Shown here piece by piece: positions 43,384 to 52,625 of a stretch of 64,000 bases of DNA. The translations under genes and the position numbers were made by a program. Source of the stretch: Trematomus loennbergii. Lineage: Eukaryota > Chordata > Actinopteri > Perciformes > Nototheniidae. A model generated the notes under the pieces. That model searched no databases and had not been told where the DNA came from. It worked only from the letters and a program-made list of their open reading frames with translations. The stretch is taken from NCBI GenBank assembly GCA_012861695.1, contig JAAOOA010000147.1, forward strand, positions 1,068,510 to 1,132,509, written 5' to 3'. The first letter of the stretch is position 1. The number at the start of each line of letters is the position of its first letter.

Positions 43384-45639
43384 TTTGATACTACTGACAC
43401 TTTATTTGATATTGAAAATGTTGACTTCTATTTACATGCATACGACACACCTGGGACAGCGTGATGCTGTTATTGATATTGTCTTGAGTGTGCAATAAAA
43501 GAGAACCTACATGGCGATTAAACGGAGCCTGTATCTTACATTTTTCATTACATTGTAAGTTACTAAGCTTGCTTATTTCTCCTCTGACACTTTATCTTTA
43601 CAGTGACCTGTGTAGCATGATACATCACATGTAAGTGATTATTCTGATACCATCATGTTTCATCGGTTATAAACTGGCAAAGCTTTATTTATTGTGGCTT
43701 TCAAAAAGATAATTTCATTGTATTTCAAAATGGCGTCCAACACAAGCACTATTTATTTATAGAAAGAGAAATGGTTAAGTTTGTTATTACCAGTGTTGTG
43801 AGTTCAATATTTTTAATTAATTATAGTAAGGGAACATCTTAGGAGTTAGTGTAGTGAGTTTCAGAGCAGTGTAATAATTATTTGACCTAAAACTAAATGT
43901 TTTTATAAACATGACATGGGGATTTGCTAACTTTTGATTTCCCCCATTTTACACGACACACTATGGGCCAAAACTAACACGTAGGGTTCATGGCAGACGG
44001 ATGCAGTTGCTCTCAGGAGGATATATAATAAAGGTGTGTTAGCTGCTGAGCCTATTTAGTGTTCATACGACACACCTGGCACAGTTTATTCATTTCACAC
44101 GTAGCGTAGCGCGTGCATGTCGTCGTCCAATCCTTTTGTCAATCCTTCTTAACCGCCTTCGCTTCCGAATCAGCATTGCTATTGCATTTGACTGGTCGAC
44201 GATCTGTATTTGTGTTTGGTTAAATAACTCAGACGAAGCTCATGTCTGAGGTCGGAAGGTAAACAGACGCCTCATTTACAGCAAGTGGGCGCGGGAGGTT
44301 TTTCTTCTTCTTTTCTCTCAGTTTTTTGGCGGATTGCAACTTTAAGGTGCATACCGCCACCTACTGTACTCGCCGTGAAGTTGTTTGCGGCCTGCCAGTA
44401 AACCCAAAGCAAGAAGAAGAAGTGACGTCAGCGGTTCATTTGCCTAATCCACCCCCAGGAACTCATTTTGGTGTGAACGCGATCTAGCTCTCATGAACTA
44501 AAGTTCTCATGAACTATTGTGGGAAAAGTACTTGGTGTGAACGCGCCTATTGTCACATTGTGATTCATATGTCATTACATATAAGGAATATATTTCCCCA
44601 AAAGTGGAGGAGATTCTGATACATGTTATCTTAGGATTTAATACAATTCAAATGTGAATACGCTCTGAGCTCTTACTGATAGTGTTTCTCTCGCCAAGCC
44701 GGGTCTACCTGATGGCTTGTTGCCATAAGAGACATTTTTATAGGCGGCGTAACCGGAGCTTAAAAAAAGAATCAAAAAAAGTTTTAACATACAGAATTTT
44801 TTCTGGACTCCTTATAGACCAGCTTGAAGAATTTGTTATAACTTCATATCTTCTGGAAAGTGCACATTGTACTGGAGGTCAAACAAACCTTTCACAAACC
44901 TTTTTCCTCATCGAAGTAGTGTACATCACTGGTAGTGATGGAGCGGAAAATGGGAAACGTGTAGGTGCCTCCCTCAGGGGATTTGACTACACCTTGACAG
45001 GGAACCAATCATCTTGTATTTCTGTTGGCTTTTTGTCTAGCTCTATCTGATGCAGCTCTCCAATGGAGACAGGGCAGGAAACAGTGAAAGAAGACACCTG
45101 GTATAATGACAGAAATTGTTTGGAAACATTGATACAAGAGATAAAGTGTATTTGATAACCAATAAGCTTTGACATCCAAATGATTATCACCAAATGACTG
45201 AATGTATAAGGGTTGAGAAAATAATAAAATGTGCGCAATACAGAAGATATGTTCACTGTCTTTGCTTCTTCTTCCCAGAGAGCAACTAGATGTCAAGGCT
45301 GCAGAGTGTTCCCTGTATGAACACTTACCTGTGCTATCTTGTATTTCAATCTATTCATGTTGCTTAATAAACACCTTATTATTTGAGTTTCTGTAAATTA
45401 GTACTAGTGTGTGTGTTATCTCTTGTTCAGTTTGAGGAAGCATGTTAAAGCCTTCGTTTGAATATAGAAAGGCGTATTTAAGACTTACAGCTCCTGGGAT
45501 GAAGGAGGAATCTACTTCAAGCCAGGTGCGTTTGCTCTCCCCATCTTTCCCCACCAGCTTAATGTAGACCTTGTGTGAAGTGCCGGAATCATCACGGCAG
45601 GCAGTGGATACTGTCACTTTATAGTCCACCATTTTCGCT
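33701..45639 (-). CDS. Arachidonate-type lipoxygenase (ALOX family), 14 exons, exons 2-3 damaged
   Basis: Lipoxygenases insert O2 into polyunsaturated fatty acids using a non-haem iron; some act as hydroperoxide isomerases. The coding exons are listed separately. Exons 1-2 give the N-terminal PLAT/C2-like domain and exons 4-14 the catalytic domain. Exons 4-14 join with matching phases and no stop. Iron ligands are visible: two His in HLLRTH (exon 8), His in GQHSAVS (exon 12) with Ser at the fourth position, and the C-terminal Ile of NSVAI. Ser there is, as I recall, found in ALOX15B-type enzymes, whereas 5-LOX has Asn. Exon 2 has a one-base frameshift and exon 3 seems to contain stops, so the gene may be a recent pseudogene or carry assembly errors. 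ALOX12, ALOX15B and ALOXE3-like subtypes cannot be separated by eye. Confidence 0.9.
33962..34021. repeat. TA dinucleotide repeat in the last ALOX intron
   Basis: Sixty bases of uninterrupted TA. Confidence 0.95.
34111..34281 (-). CDS. ALOX exon 13
   Basis: 171 bases, the size I recall for this exon in vertebrate genes. Encodes [19 protein letters not shown], a strongly conserved lipoxygenase signature, and ends at ACACC/GTAAGT. Confidence 0.95.
34342..35397. mobile_element. TTAA-flanked MITE, copy 1, in an ALOX intron
   Basis: Termini CCTGTTTAGCCC and (complement) CCTGTTAAGCCC, flanked by TTAA at 34338-34341 and 35398-35401. Subterminal hairpin GAGCCTG...CAGGTCTCAGGCTC. About 1.06 kb, no transposase ORF. 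Confidence 0.85.
35621..35690 (-). mobile_element. tRNA-derived SINE head
   Basis: On the minus strand TGGCTCAGTCTCTAGGG (box A-like) is followed 28 bases later by GGTTCACGTCC (box B-like), the layout of a tRNA-derived SINE promoter. No complete tRNA fold is evident. The body is unclear. Confidence 0.6.
35954..37109. mobile_element. Related MITE, copy 2, in the same ALOX intron
   Basis: Interior strongly similar to copy 1 (same hairpin and GAAAACTACCCTTGGATGAT, CGTTTTAATGCCATTGAAGA), but its termini read CCTGTTCCACTC and (complement) CCTGTTCCACAC. The flanks are not a clean TTAA. Confidence 0.8.
37325..37425 (-). CDS. ALOX exon 12 (third iron histidine)
   Basis: Encodes [19 protein letters not shown]. 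The His is the third iron ligand and the Ser four residues later occupies the position held by Asn or His in other subtypes. Phase 1 acceptor and phase 0 donor match the neighbours. Confidence 0.95.
37544..37665 (-). CDS. ALOX exon 11
   Basis: 122 bases. Encodes [20 protein letters not shown] and [11 protein letters not shown]; splice phases fit exons 10 and 12. Confidence 0.93.
38182..38351 (-). CDS. ALOX exon 10
   Basis: 170 bases. Encodes [18 protein letters not shown] and [17 protein letters not shown], matching the conserved YRDDG region of animal lipoxygenases. Confidence 0.95.
38431..38517 (-). CDS. ALOX exon 9
   Basis: 87 bases, phase 0 at both ends. Encodes [20 protein letters not shown]. 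Confidence 0.93.
38612..38815 (-). CDS. ALOX exon 8 (first two iron histidines)
   Basis: 204 bases, phase 0. Encodes [20 protein letters not shown] and then [15 protein letters not shown], whose H....H pair forms two of the iron ligands. Confidence 0.96.
39010..39664. mobile_element. MITE with long (about 190 bp) inverted repeats
   Basis: 39012-39200 and 39470-39662 are inverted copies: GAGGTGAAGTCCTTCCCCTT at one end and GGGGAGGGACTTCGCCTCTC at the other, with ACGGGATCGAAAGATAATCT shared. The centre carries AACTGTTG...CAGTTTTACGACA. It lies in the intron between ALOX exons 7 and 8. No ORF. Confidence 0.8.
39826..39915 (+). repeat. LINE-type 3' tail fragment
   Basis: GTGTGAATGGATCAATGCTG, AAGCGCTTTGATTGGTC and AAAAGTGCTATATATA match the type of sequence found at 3' ends of abundant fish non-LTR elements. 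Family not assigned. Confidence 0.45.
40209..40352 (-). CDS. ALOX exon 7
   Basis: 144 bases, phase 0. Encodes [14 protein letters not shown] and [13 protein letters not shown], the substrate-channel region. A damaged paralogous copy lies at 49910-50051. Confidence 0.95.
40522..40688 (-). CDS. ALOX exon 6
   Basis: 167 bases. Encodes [20 protein letters not shown] and [18 protein letters not shown], the classic W..D..FG.Q.LNG.NP motif of animal lipoxygenases. Confidence 0.96.
41581..41681 (-). CDS. ALOX exon 5
   Basis: 101 bases. Encodes [20 protein letters not shown]; phases 2 and 1 fit exons 4 and 6. Confidence 0.9.
41730..42070. repeat. TAGG tetranucleotide array with duplicated flank
   Basis: Two blocks of GGTA repeat (about 41743-41928 and 41985-42070) separated by a 58-base unique segment (from AAACAGGGAGACTGTAAATC) that occurs again right after the second block (42071-42128). 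The Tyr/Leu/Pro/Thr frames through it are artefacts. Confidence 0.95.
42260..42382 (-). CDS. ALOX exon 4
   Basis: 123 bases, the size I recall for the family. Encodes [20 protein letters not shown]; ends TGG/GTGACG in phase 2. Confidence 0.9.
43163..43235 (+). mobile_element. tRNA-derived SINE body fragment
   Basis: GGTTCAAACCCCACTGCAGT followed by GTCGTTGTGTCCCTGGGCAA: the SINE family of 15865-16060 in opposite orientation. It begins exactly at the internal deletion junction of the transposon. Confidence 0.65.
44297..44425. repeat. Short dispersed repeat ending in GAA/TTC tracts
   Basis: TTCTTCTTCTTTTCTCTCAG, GGCGGATTGCAAC, CGCCACCTACTG and GCAAGAAGAAGAAG together resemble a short interspersed fish repeat. 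Family not assigned. Confidence 0.4.
44785..44880 (-). pseudogene. Candidate decayed ALOX exon 3
   Basis: Exon 3 should encode the short segment that ends RQK.Y before exon 4. On the minus strand, text resembling it (an ILQ-type helix and later QKKF) occurs here but is broken by two TAA codons and is out of phase by one base. No better candidate was found between exons 2 and 4, although the 2-kb transposon at 42539-44532 separates them. Confidence 0.35.
44912..45102 (-). pseudogene. ALOX exon 2 (PLAT domain) with a one-base deletion
   Basis: Encodes [20 protein letters not shown] and DDWFPVK in one frame, then [19 protein letters not shown] in the next. Against the family the spacing is right only if one base is missing at GTCAAGGTGTAGTC near 45003, where the uncorrected frame meets TAG. 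The donor is uncertain (near GAAAAAG/GTTTGT). Confidence 0.75.
45489..45639 (-). CDS. ALOX exon 1 (start codon, PLAT domain)
   Basis: A CCAG acceptor at 45640 precedes the ATG at 45632-45630, followed by [40 protein letters not shown] and a GCT/GTAAGT donor, all in phase 0. The protein starts straight into the PLAT domain with no signal peptide, as expected for a cytosolic lipoxygenase. Confidence 0.9.
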
Positions 45640-45746
45640 CTGGAAAGCAGAAGAATCCTGGTTGTGAGAGAACTATAATAACCATTCAGTACTAATACGA
45701 GTAACTGTGATTACATCAACCTCAAATCATAAAGCATCTCTCTTAC

Positions 45747-45824
45747 CTTTTAATGAGAGCGGGAAGTTTCTCTAAAGAAAGGCTCTTTCGATAAAAGTCA
45801 TCCCCACTGATTCTGCTATTTATA
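45747..45824 (-). promoter_or_regulatory. ALOX core promoter and non-coding first exon
   Basis: TATAAATA reads 45824-45817 on the minus strand. About 30 bases downstream begins a presumed untranslated exon ending at AAAG/GTAAGA (45747). The same arrangement (TATAAAAAG, then AATCAGT, then a GTAAAAGAGATGC donor) recurs at the truncated copy near 50507-50450, which supports it. Confidence 0.6.
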
Positions 45825-46019
45825 CAAACAGTTTTGTGGGAGTGTCCAGCAAGAAGTAGTAGAATAAAGTTATGGTGACGTAAAGTCAGACATGTAGGGC
45901 ATTGACCCGAAGGTTGTTCAAATGAGTTCCTGATAATCATTGAGAAATATGTTTGCATATTAAAACAGGTAAAACAATATGAACTATGAAACCATTAGTT
46001 AGTCCTGAAGGCCTTTTCC

Positions 46020-46205
46020 ATTCTTCTATCTATCTTCAACCCCTTATCCTGGGTCAGGTTGCGGGGGAAGCGGTTCCAGCAGAGGGCACCAAACTTCCCA
46101 TCCCCTGGCCACATTAATCTGTCTGCCCCTCTATACCTGCCTGGAACACCTCCCGAGGGTGGCGGCCAGGTGACATCTTTACCAGGTGCTCGAACAACCT
46201 CAACT
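46020..46205 (+). repeat. Non-LTR retrotransposon fragment (probable)
   Basis: CTTATCCTGGGTCAGGTTGC, GGAAGCGGTTCCAGCAGAGG and CTCCCGAGGGTGGC resemble the repetitive text found in fish LINE-type elements. Too short for a family call. Confidence 0.45.
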
Positions 46206-47296
46206 GGCTTCTCTTTTAATAGAAAAATATTATACTCACTTACTTATTATAATAATATCATTGTGTGATTCTTATTTGCTAATGTTTATCTATATCAACT
46301 GTCTTTCACTTCTTTGCTATGCTTGCGAAATGCTCTTATTAAGAATATGTGTTGCAATGTTGTTAGTTACACTCTATGTGCACCAGCAGTATGAAGTTCG
46401 AACTTCAACTCAGGTGAACTGAGAACATCCTGATACTAACTCCCTAAACTTCCAGAATGCTCCTTTCATTATCATCAAGCTTCACATCACCCTTACTGAT
46501 GTGACTGATAACCTCTGGTAACGAACTATGATCCGTGGTGTTTTTTGACAATCCAGACACACCTATTCTGATTCCAAAATATCTTGATCCACTCAACTGA
46601 CTATGACTATGGAGCTGACTGGTGTGCTCTGAATGAACATTAAATGTTGCATGTTTCTGACATTATTTTAATTTTATATTTTGTGACTCAGATAATTGTG
46701 CTGTCGACGTAATGCTTGATAAAAAGATGCCAACAATTTTTGATTTAGATAATTCAGTTGCTTACATCTCTTTGGCAAAAACTTACATTTGTCAGTGGTA
46801 AGACGAGGCTTGTATGTTGTGTGCTGTCAGTGTTCTCTTTATGCAACCTGGCATGATATCAGTTTGGTTGAAGTGCAATACCATACCGTAATCTACCATT
46901 ACTTTCATTGGACACAAGGTCCCAACCCAACGTTGTTCAAAGAGTTCCTGAGAATCATTGACCAATTCATTATTAATGAAAACCATAGGGATAGGTGTTA
47001 CCAGTTGAGTGCCGGACAGGTAAATATCCTAGCTACACAGATATATTAATAATATGTCTCTACACTTATGTGGATAGCAACCTTTTGAGCTTTCTAACTC
47101 TGGAAATGTGAAAATAATTAATGAGAATGCTGACACTTTTTCCCCAAAAAAACAACAAATGAATTGTCATAGTGTGCAGACATTAGGCAGTATTGTACTT
47201 ATATTTATTGGCATTGAAGTCAATGAGGAAAAATACTTACATGATTGTGTATAAAATGCAGCACGCCAGATCAACACAAGCTTCCTCGCTCATATC
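46206..47296. other. Intergenic, no gene recognised
   Basis: A/T-rich. The piece 46930-46970 (TTGTTCAAAGAGTTCCTGAG) is similar to 45915-45950 in the ALOX 5' flank, indicating a small local duplication. The 86-codon ORF at 46789 has no recognisable features. Confidence 0.45.
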
Positions 47297-47484
47297 GGTA
47301 CCACTTTACAAAAAGACTACCATTATAAAGGGTTTACGAATAGTTTGTCTTTAATTTATTAATTAAGTTGTGAACACTTTATAAATCCTTAATAAGCTTT
47401 TATAAGACATGAGATAAACAGGGCAACTGTGACCGGTTGCTTGCCAAATAGTGAGCCCACATTTATCTGTACTGCTAAGTCTTA

Positions 47485-48291
47485 TGCTGAGTTCACACCG
47501 GACGCGATGCGAATATTCGCTTCGCTCTAATCGCTCTAATCGCTCCTATCGCATCGCTCTAAACGCTCGAGTTTCACCGCGGCTGCCAGCTGTGTTTACT
47601 CGCATCATTCAAACAAGACGCGCTGGCTCGGGAGCTACAACTACAACAAAATGAACTTATTTTACCGTGATTAAATTGTAATACACGTTTCTAAATGATG
47701 CCGAAGTAACAACATACTGATACCGGTTAGTAAAAACCATGAATTAATGCTTGACAAGTCTGCAGAGACGGCAGGCGAAAAACCTTTTAAAATGCTTGTT
47801 TTCTGAATGAAGATCGGGTCGACCAGGCTAAGCTAACGTTGTATATGCTCATTCCACACTCATAACAACGGCCTACAGACATAAATAAACCAGCGCTGTA
47901 TTCGCCATGACACAGACAGTCTGTGGTTTGTACTTGTTTAACTTTTGTCCAGTTTCTGAACAGATATGAGGAGCTGTGAGCTCTGTGTGCTAACTGCTAA
48001 CAGCTAACGGCTGATGTTTTCTGGTTGAACGTCAGTGACGGCAGGCTGAGATCCTCACCGCTGATTGGCTTCCGCAGAACGCGTTACGTGAATTTGACGC
48101 TCGAGTTGAAAAATTGAACTCTCGCGTTTGACGCGGCCCCCTTCAATCGCCTCAATCGCGTGATCCGCGCCGCGTCCACCGCTTCATGTGCGCCGTCGGA
48201 GCAAATTTGCGTCTGTCCGCATCTCTGCATTGACTTTACATGTAATCGCGCCACCCCTAAACATCGCATCGCGTCCGGTGTGAATGCAGCA
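47485..48291. mobile_element. PIF/Harbinger-like MITE with TTA duplication
   Basis: Termini TGCTGAGTTCACACCGGACG and (complement) TGCTGCATTCACACCGGACG, flanked by TTA on both sides (47482-47484 and 48292-48294), the 3-bp target typical of PIF/Harbinger. No transposase ORF. Confidence 0.88.
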
Positions 48292-48318
48292 TTATTATAA
48301 ATGGTAGTAACTCATTAA

Positions 48319-48695
48319 AGGTGGGGTAGGTAAGTTTGAGAAACCGGCTCGAGATACACTTTTTGTTATATTCCATGGAATGCTCTTAACATCCCGATAG
48401 CAATGAATATCTTAAGTGCTTTGACAAAAAATCCATAAAAAAATGTCATCTGTGGAAGCCGTAATACTGTAAAAAGCACGACCAATCATTTTAGCCGGCC
48501 CGGCTAACTGGATGACCTACCTGCCTGTCAGCCTTCTATCTGTGCACAAACTTATCTCGTGCCCTCATTGGTCATGTGTGCGTTCGTGTGTGTTGGAGGA
48601 GGGGCTCTGTAAGGAAGTGGCAGATTTTTTCCGGCTGTGTATTTTCAAATTCTAGCACACTCGAGCTGGTTTCTCCAAAATTACCTACCCCACCT
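48319..48695. mobile_element. TTAA-flanked palindromic MITE (nested)
   Basis: Same family as 15479-15839 and 57687-58067: termini AGGTGGGGTAGGTAAGTTTG and ATTACCTACCCCACCT, TTAA at 48315-48318 and 48696-48699. It lies within the 47297-49060 element. Confidence 0.92.
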
Positions 48696-49060
48696 TTAAT
48701 AAATGGGAATGTGTTTTACACTTTACAATAAGGCTCCCTTTTGGCAACTATAAATGTTTGTAAAATAAATGGTCATAAAGAGATGTCAAGAAAGATCAAG
48801 ATGGAAGGGGGGAATCAACTCAGTGAACAACAGATACCAAGGATGCTGGCTGATGAAGAAGACAAAGTAAGCTAGGTAGCCAATATAAGGCTTAGTCATC
48901 TTGCCAAATAGTGAGCCTGTGTTGATGTAGGAAAACTATGTTAGAACTGGTTTATAAATGGTTCTTAATGATTAATAAAGTGTTTACAACCTAATTCATA
49001 ACCTAATTATAAACCCTTTATGAATCCTTTATAAGGGTAGTCTTATTGTAAAGTGGTACC

Positions 49061-49905
49061 AAAATATCAGTGTAGGTCACTGTGTTCAAGTAAATTCTGA
49101 CTTAATAAAAGATGTGAGTTTATTTTGTACTGGCTTAAATACTTTTCACATTAAACGTGTTGAACATTATCTTATAATGAAGCAATATGTTCAAAACCTT
49201 TTCTGGACAGTCATGGTTATTTTGTCTGAGTTTAACATCCCTTTAGTGAGCTGAGCTGAACAGTTACTGCAACTGAGAAACCACAGGAAAATAAGCAAAT
49301 AATATTTATTTAATGCAACGGTATGTGATCTGATAAAAAATAAATCTGTGTTTTCTCTCTACCCATGAATTCAAAACAAAAACAAATATTAACAAATAAT
49401 AATAATAATAACAAAAAATACTGCTCAATACTTTTACAATTTCAAATAATGTTGACTTTTCAAGAGCAACATGGCGAAAAGGGCACTATGTACATTACTA
49501 CAACAATAGTCAGATATTGATTTCTTATTTTATGCGTTAACATATAAATAAATGACATTTATATTTTTATAATTTACTATAGGTTTAATCTGCTTTTCAG
49601 CTATCGATGCTCTCTTTATTCTTTATGTGAAATTCACTTTGCATTGAATCCCAGGTAACAGTAACACTGTTCAGTTTGTCACTGTCTAGTTCACCTAAGT
49701 GAAACTGAATATGGCTTTAAGTGGGCATTTTGACATGCTTCAGGGTCAGGCAATAGTGAATTAACTGACACTTCTTTTTAACAGGGAATTCATAGCTGTC
49801 ATCTAAACACCAGCTATGGTGGCTGCTATTTAGTTTGAATGATAGAATGCTTTAATCAATACACTAACATAAATCTTAACGATTGACTATACCTGAGTGC
49901 TAATC
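49061..49905. other. Intergenic, no feature recognised
   Basis: A/T-rich with a short AAT-repeat patch near 49395-49412. No exon supported. Confidence 0.5.
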
Positions 49906-49909
49906 TCAC

Positions 49910-50507
49910 CTGAGTAGCAAGTGGCAACAGCTCGCCATCAGGTGTTTTGTGGAGCAGGACGAGGGGAGCCGTCATGTACTGCTGCTTCCCTTTGATGGTG
50001 TTTGGTTTCAGTCCTTCGAAGCTTGTAGTCACACAGGAATATGTTGCCTCTCTGTTTTAGAGAGGATAATAGAGGATGATATTACACAATGTAATGTAGA
50101 CATTGTTTAAAGTCCCAGAAGTCAATATTGGCGGTGAATACTGTCACTTTATAATCAACCATTTTCACACTGGAGAGAGGAATAATCCTGTAAGGGAAAA
50201 AATAATCAAGAAGTTGCTCAGCACTAGTTTTGGTTGACTGTGACTAGATAAACCTGAATGCAAAAAATAACAATATTAAGCAAAAGACAAACCTGAAGGC
50301 AAAAAAAGTTGGATTAATACTGGTAATACAATGAAAATGGCATTGGCAAAATATATAATATGACAAATACTACTATTTTTGTCAATTCTCACTTATTTAT
50401 AAGGCTAATCTTTGCTAAAAGAAAAAGATCATAGAGCATCTCTTTTACCTGTTAGACCAAGAATCCTTTGGTGAATGGCTCATGTCTACTGATTCCTCCT
50501 TTTTATA
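49910..50507 (-). pseudogene. Truncated second ALOX copy (promoter, exon 1 start, exon 7)
   Basis: Minus-strand order: TATAAAAAG (50507-50499), a first-exon-like segment with a GTAAAAGAGATG donor (about 50450), a start region reading MVDYKVTV at 50159-50130 that loses similarity after about ten codons, and then a copy of exon 7 (50051-49910) with intact AG and GT sites. Exon 7 is 142 bases against 144 in the main gene, a two-base loss near 50018 that breaks the frame. Exons 2-6 and 8-14 are absent. This is a tandem gene remnant made by internal deletion, not a processed copy, because intron edges are retained. Confidence 0.85.
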
Positions 50508-50783
50508 CGTTGATGGGAGTTTCATAAGCGGTGGTGGAATGTTGGATACTTACATTAATTAATTATTACCTGTAAGGAAAAGTGCTTCCTCATTACGATC
50601 TCTATTTTATAATGGCTTACATACAAGGATGTAAGCCTACATTTTTCTCTTGGTTTGATCTTTGTCCATGGTGGGGGCGGGGGCATCTCATTTTACTTTC
50701 AAGAGCCAAAACAAGCCAACTTCCTGGTAGAAATCTGTTGTGTCCTCACCTGCTGTACACTGCCCTACATCAAAGTGACACAC

Positions 50784-50816
<33 letters not shown>

Positions 50817-51194
50817 ATATATTATATACAGTAAATATTCTAAAATGTTTTTGAACAGTGCGATGCGCAACCGGTGTGAGGAACACAGGACTTAAAGAGC
50901 CTGTGACAGCCTCCAACAACTGTTGTGCAATGAAATATTGGGCTACTAGAAATCTCAAACCGTCAGCTTAAAAAAGAAGGTGCGATACCGTTCCGATAAA
51001 TATCAATAATTTCGAACATCGCGGGGAAATTCCTTCGACTCATTTTGAAGTTTTGGGGGAAGCCGGAAGTGACGTCAATGCGGGAATGCTTCACTGTGCG
51101 GCGAGAGAGCCAAACACGGACAAAGTGTGTTGTCATGCATAAAATTGTGAATTACTGAGTTCAGGCACGTTAATAACGTTTTAATGAAGTTGAC
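50508..51194. other. Intergenic with a CA repeat
   Basis: A CA microsatellite at about 50783-50813; the rest shows no gene. GGAAGTGACGTCAATGCGGG near 51066 looks like a CRE-type TGACGTCA site, but no transcript unit is apparent beside it. Confidence 0.4.
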
Positions 51195-51545
51195 TACAGT
51201 ATATTCATATTTGTCAGTGCTTTCATGTCAATTCGGCAAACATAAACATAAATGATCGTGGTGAAGATGATGATTAAATTAGGATTAAAAATCGGTAGTG
51301 AGAGCTGCTGAATTTCCTCCCGTCGGATGTGATATAAAAACAAACCGATTATTTTTGTAGTTGTAAACTCAAGTGGATTAAACTACATTTATTAGTGCTT
51401 TCATGTCAATTCGGCGAACATATGATACATTAAATGATCGTGAGGATGATGATTAAAAATCGTTTGTTTGAGCCGGTCTGCATTTCCTGATGAAAAAACA
51501 AACCGATGCTTTTTGTAGTTGTAGTACACCAACGTGGATTAACAC
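51195..51545. repeat. Tandem duplication of about 185 bp
   Basis: TTTCATGTCAATTCGGC, AAATGATCGTG, GATGATGATTAAA and ACAAACCGAT recur in the same order starting near 51223 and 51400, with several small indels between copies. Confidence 0.8.
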
Positions 51546-51614
51546 AAGGGGACGGGTAATAACCAGACAAGCATGACATGGGACCTTTAAGGTAGTACAC
51601 CGGCTACATTACTC

Positions 51615-51955
51615 CAACGACAGACTAGCTAAGATTTTTCCCAGTGTCGCTCCAACCTGTCCCAGGTGTCATTATGCCCCTGTTTCCCTGGAGCTATGTT
51701 CTGGTCATGTCCGTCATTAAGCAGTTTCTGGGCTTCTGTTTTCCAGACACTCTCTGCAATATCTGGCAGGATACTGTTTCCTAACCCTCAAACAGCTATT
51801 TTTGGAGCTGTTGCCCGCCGTCTCATACTGCTAAATTGGAAAGGAAAGAATCCCCCTTCCTATATTCATTTTGCAACTTGTCATAAATGTTGGACATACT
51901 GTGTTTGTGAAAAACTGAAAAATAAAGTTGTTTAAAAAAAAGAAATAAAAAAGAA
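51615..51955 (+). pseudogene. L1-type LINE ORF2 3' end with poly(A)
   Basis: An 80-codon stretch reading FWSCPSLSSFWASVFQTLS and RRLILLNWKGKNPPS matches the C-terminal part of fish L1 ORF2, with an internal deletion, followed by a terminator, AAATAAAG and an A-rich tail. It is 5'-truncated, as most LINE copies are. Confidence 0.75.
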
Positions 51956-52544
51956 AAGTCGGAACATTTTAGTCATATTGTAGTCAAAGAAAACCATAAC
52001 CATGTTGTTTTTATTGTTCATTGTTAAGTAAGTTACCCTGATTCCTCCTGACTGTACACAGAGTGTGTTCATACTGTATGGTGTGTGAAGCAATATAACA
52101 ATATTGCAAGATCCCAGTTAGTGATTCATGATGCTGGTGCTGTCTCATCGTTGCTCTGTCTTAGTACAGTAACAAAGGTTGTGAGACAAATGTTGGTTTA
52201 GTTTAATTTGAAAATTATTCCTGCCAAAGAGTTAAACATCAAGTGAATAGTGAATGAGTGAACAAGGGAGCCTGTGTTTTCCACTGACCTCCAGGTGGAG
52301 GTGGGGGGCCGGTTGACTGCCCTTGCTGTTGCCACGCCTCCAACCCCCCCGGCCCCCTTCATCCTGCTGGACAGTCCTGCGGCTGATTCTGCTTCCTGTG
52401 AGGACAGACAGAAAGACATTATAGGCTAACTAAGAATCAGATTACAACATGAAAAAACAAGGTACAGTATATTGGCTGATAAGTAAGTATCGGCGTATAT
52501 GATGGCTAATGATGGCTTTTGATTCAGAACGGTTCATAGACATT

Positions 52545-52625
52545 ATTATTGTCAATCATCTGTGAAGCACTTTGAACTGCAATCCAATGAATGCAAGCTG
52601 CTTTACAAATAAAGTTTGATTGATA
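52545..52625 (+). repeat. L2/CR1-type LINE 3' tail (probable)
   Basis: CTGTGAAGCACTTTGAACTG followed by TTTACAAATAAAGTTTGATT is typical of fish LINE 3' ends. Confidence 0.5.

Larger units (their letters stand above)
42539..44532. mobile_element. 2-kb DNA transposon with 30-bp inverted repeats
   Basis: The left end AGTACTTTTCCCACAATAGT and the right end ACTATTGTGGGAAAAGTACT form inverted repeats of about 30 bases with one mismatch. A target duplication is not evident. It separates ALOX exons 3 and 4. The interior shares about 480 bases in inverted orientation with 55995-57010 but lacks the central part containing the ORF there, so this is a deleted, non-autonomous copy. Confidence 0.8.
47297..49060. 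mobile_element. TIR element hosting two younger insertions
   Basis: Left end GGTACCACTTTACAAAAAGA and right end TCTTATTGTAAAGTGGTACC are inverted repeats continuing into CTACC and ATAAAG(G/T)GTTT text. Inside are the Harbinger-type MITE 47485-48291 and the TTAA MITE 48319-48695, so its own sequence is only about 0.57 kb. GCCAAATAGTGAGCC occurs near both ends in the same orientation. Confidence 0.85.

Noticed and set aside
44682..45050. 122-codon plus-strand ORF opposite lipoxygenase exons 2-3
   Set aside because: Antisense of the PLAT exon and transposon flank; no coding features.
45351..45488. Extension of lipoxygenase exon 1 beyond GA/VSL to a later stop
   Set aside because: The GCT/GTAAGT donor at 45489 fits the family; the extension is intron read-through.
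51666..51935. Novel 89-codon gene
   Set aside because: Matches the tail of L1 ORF2 and ends in an A-rich tail; it is a LINE fragment.
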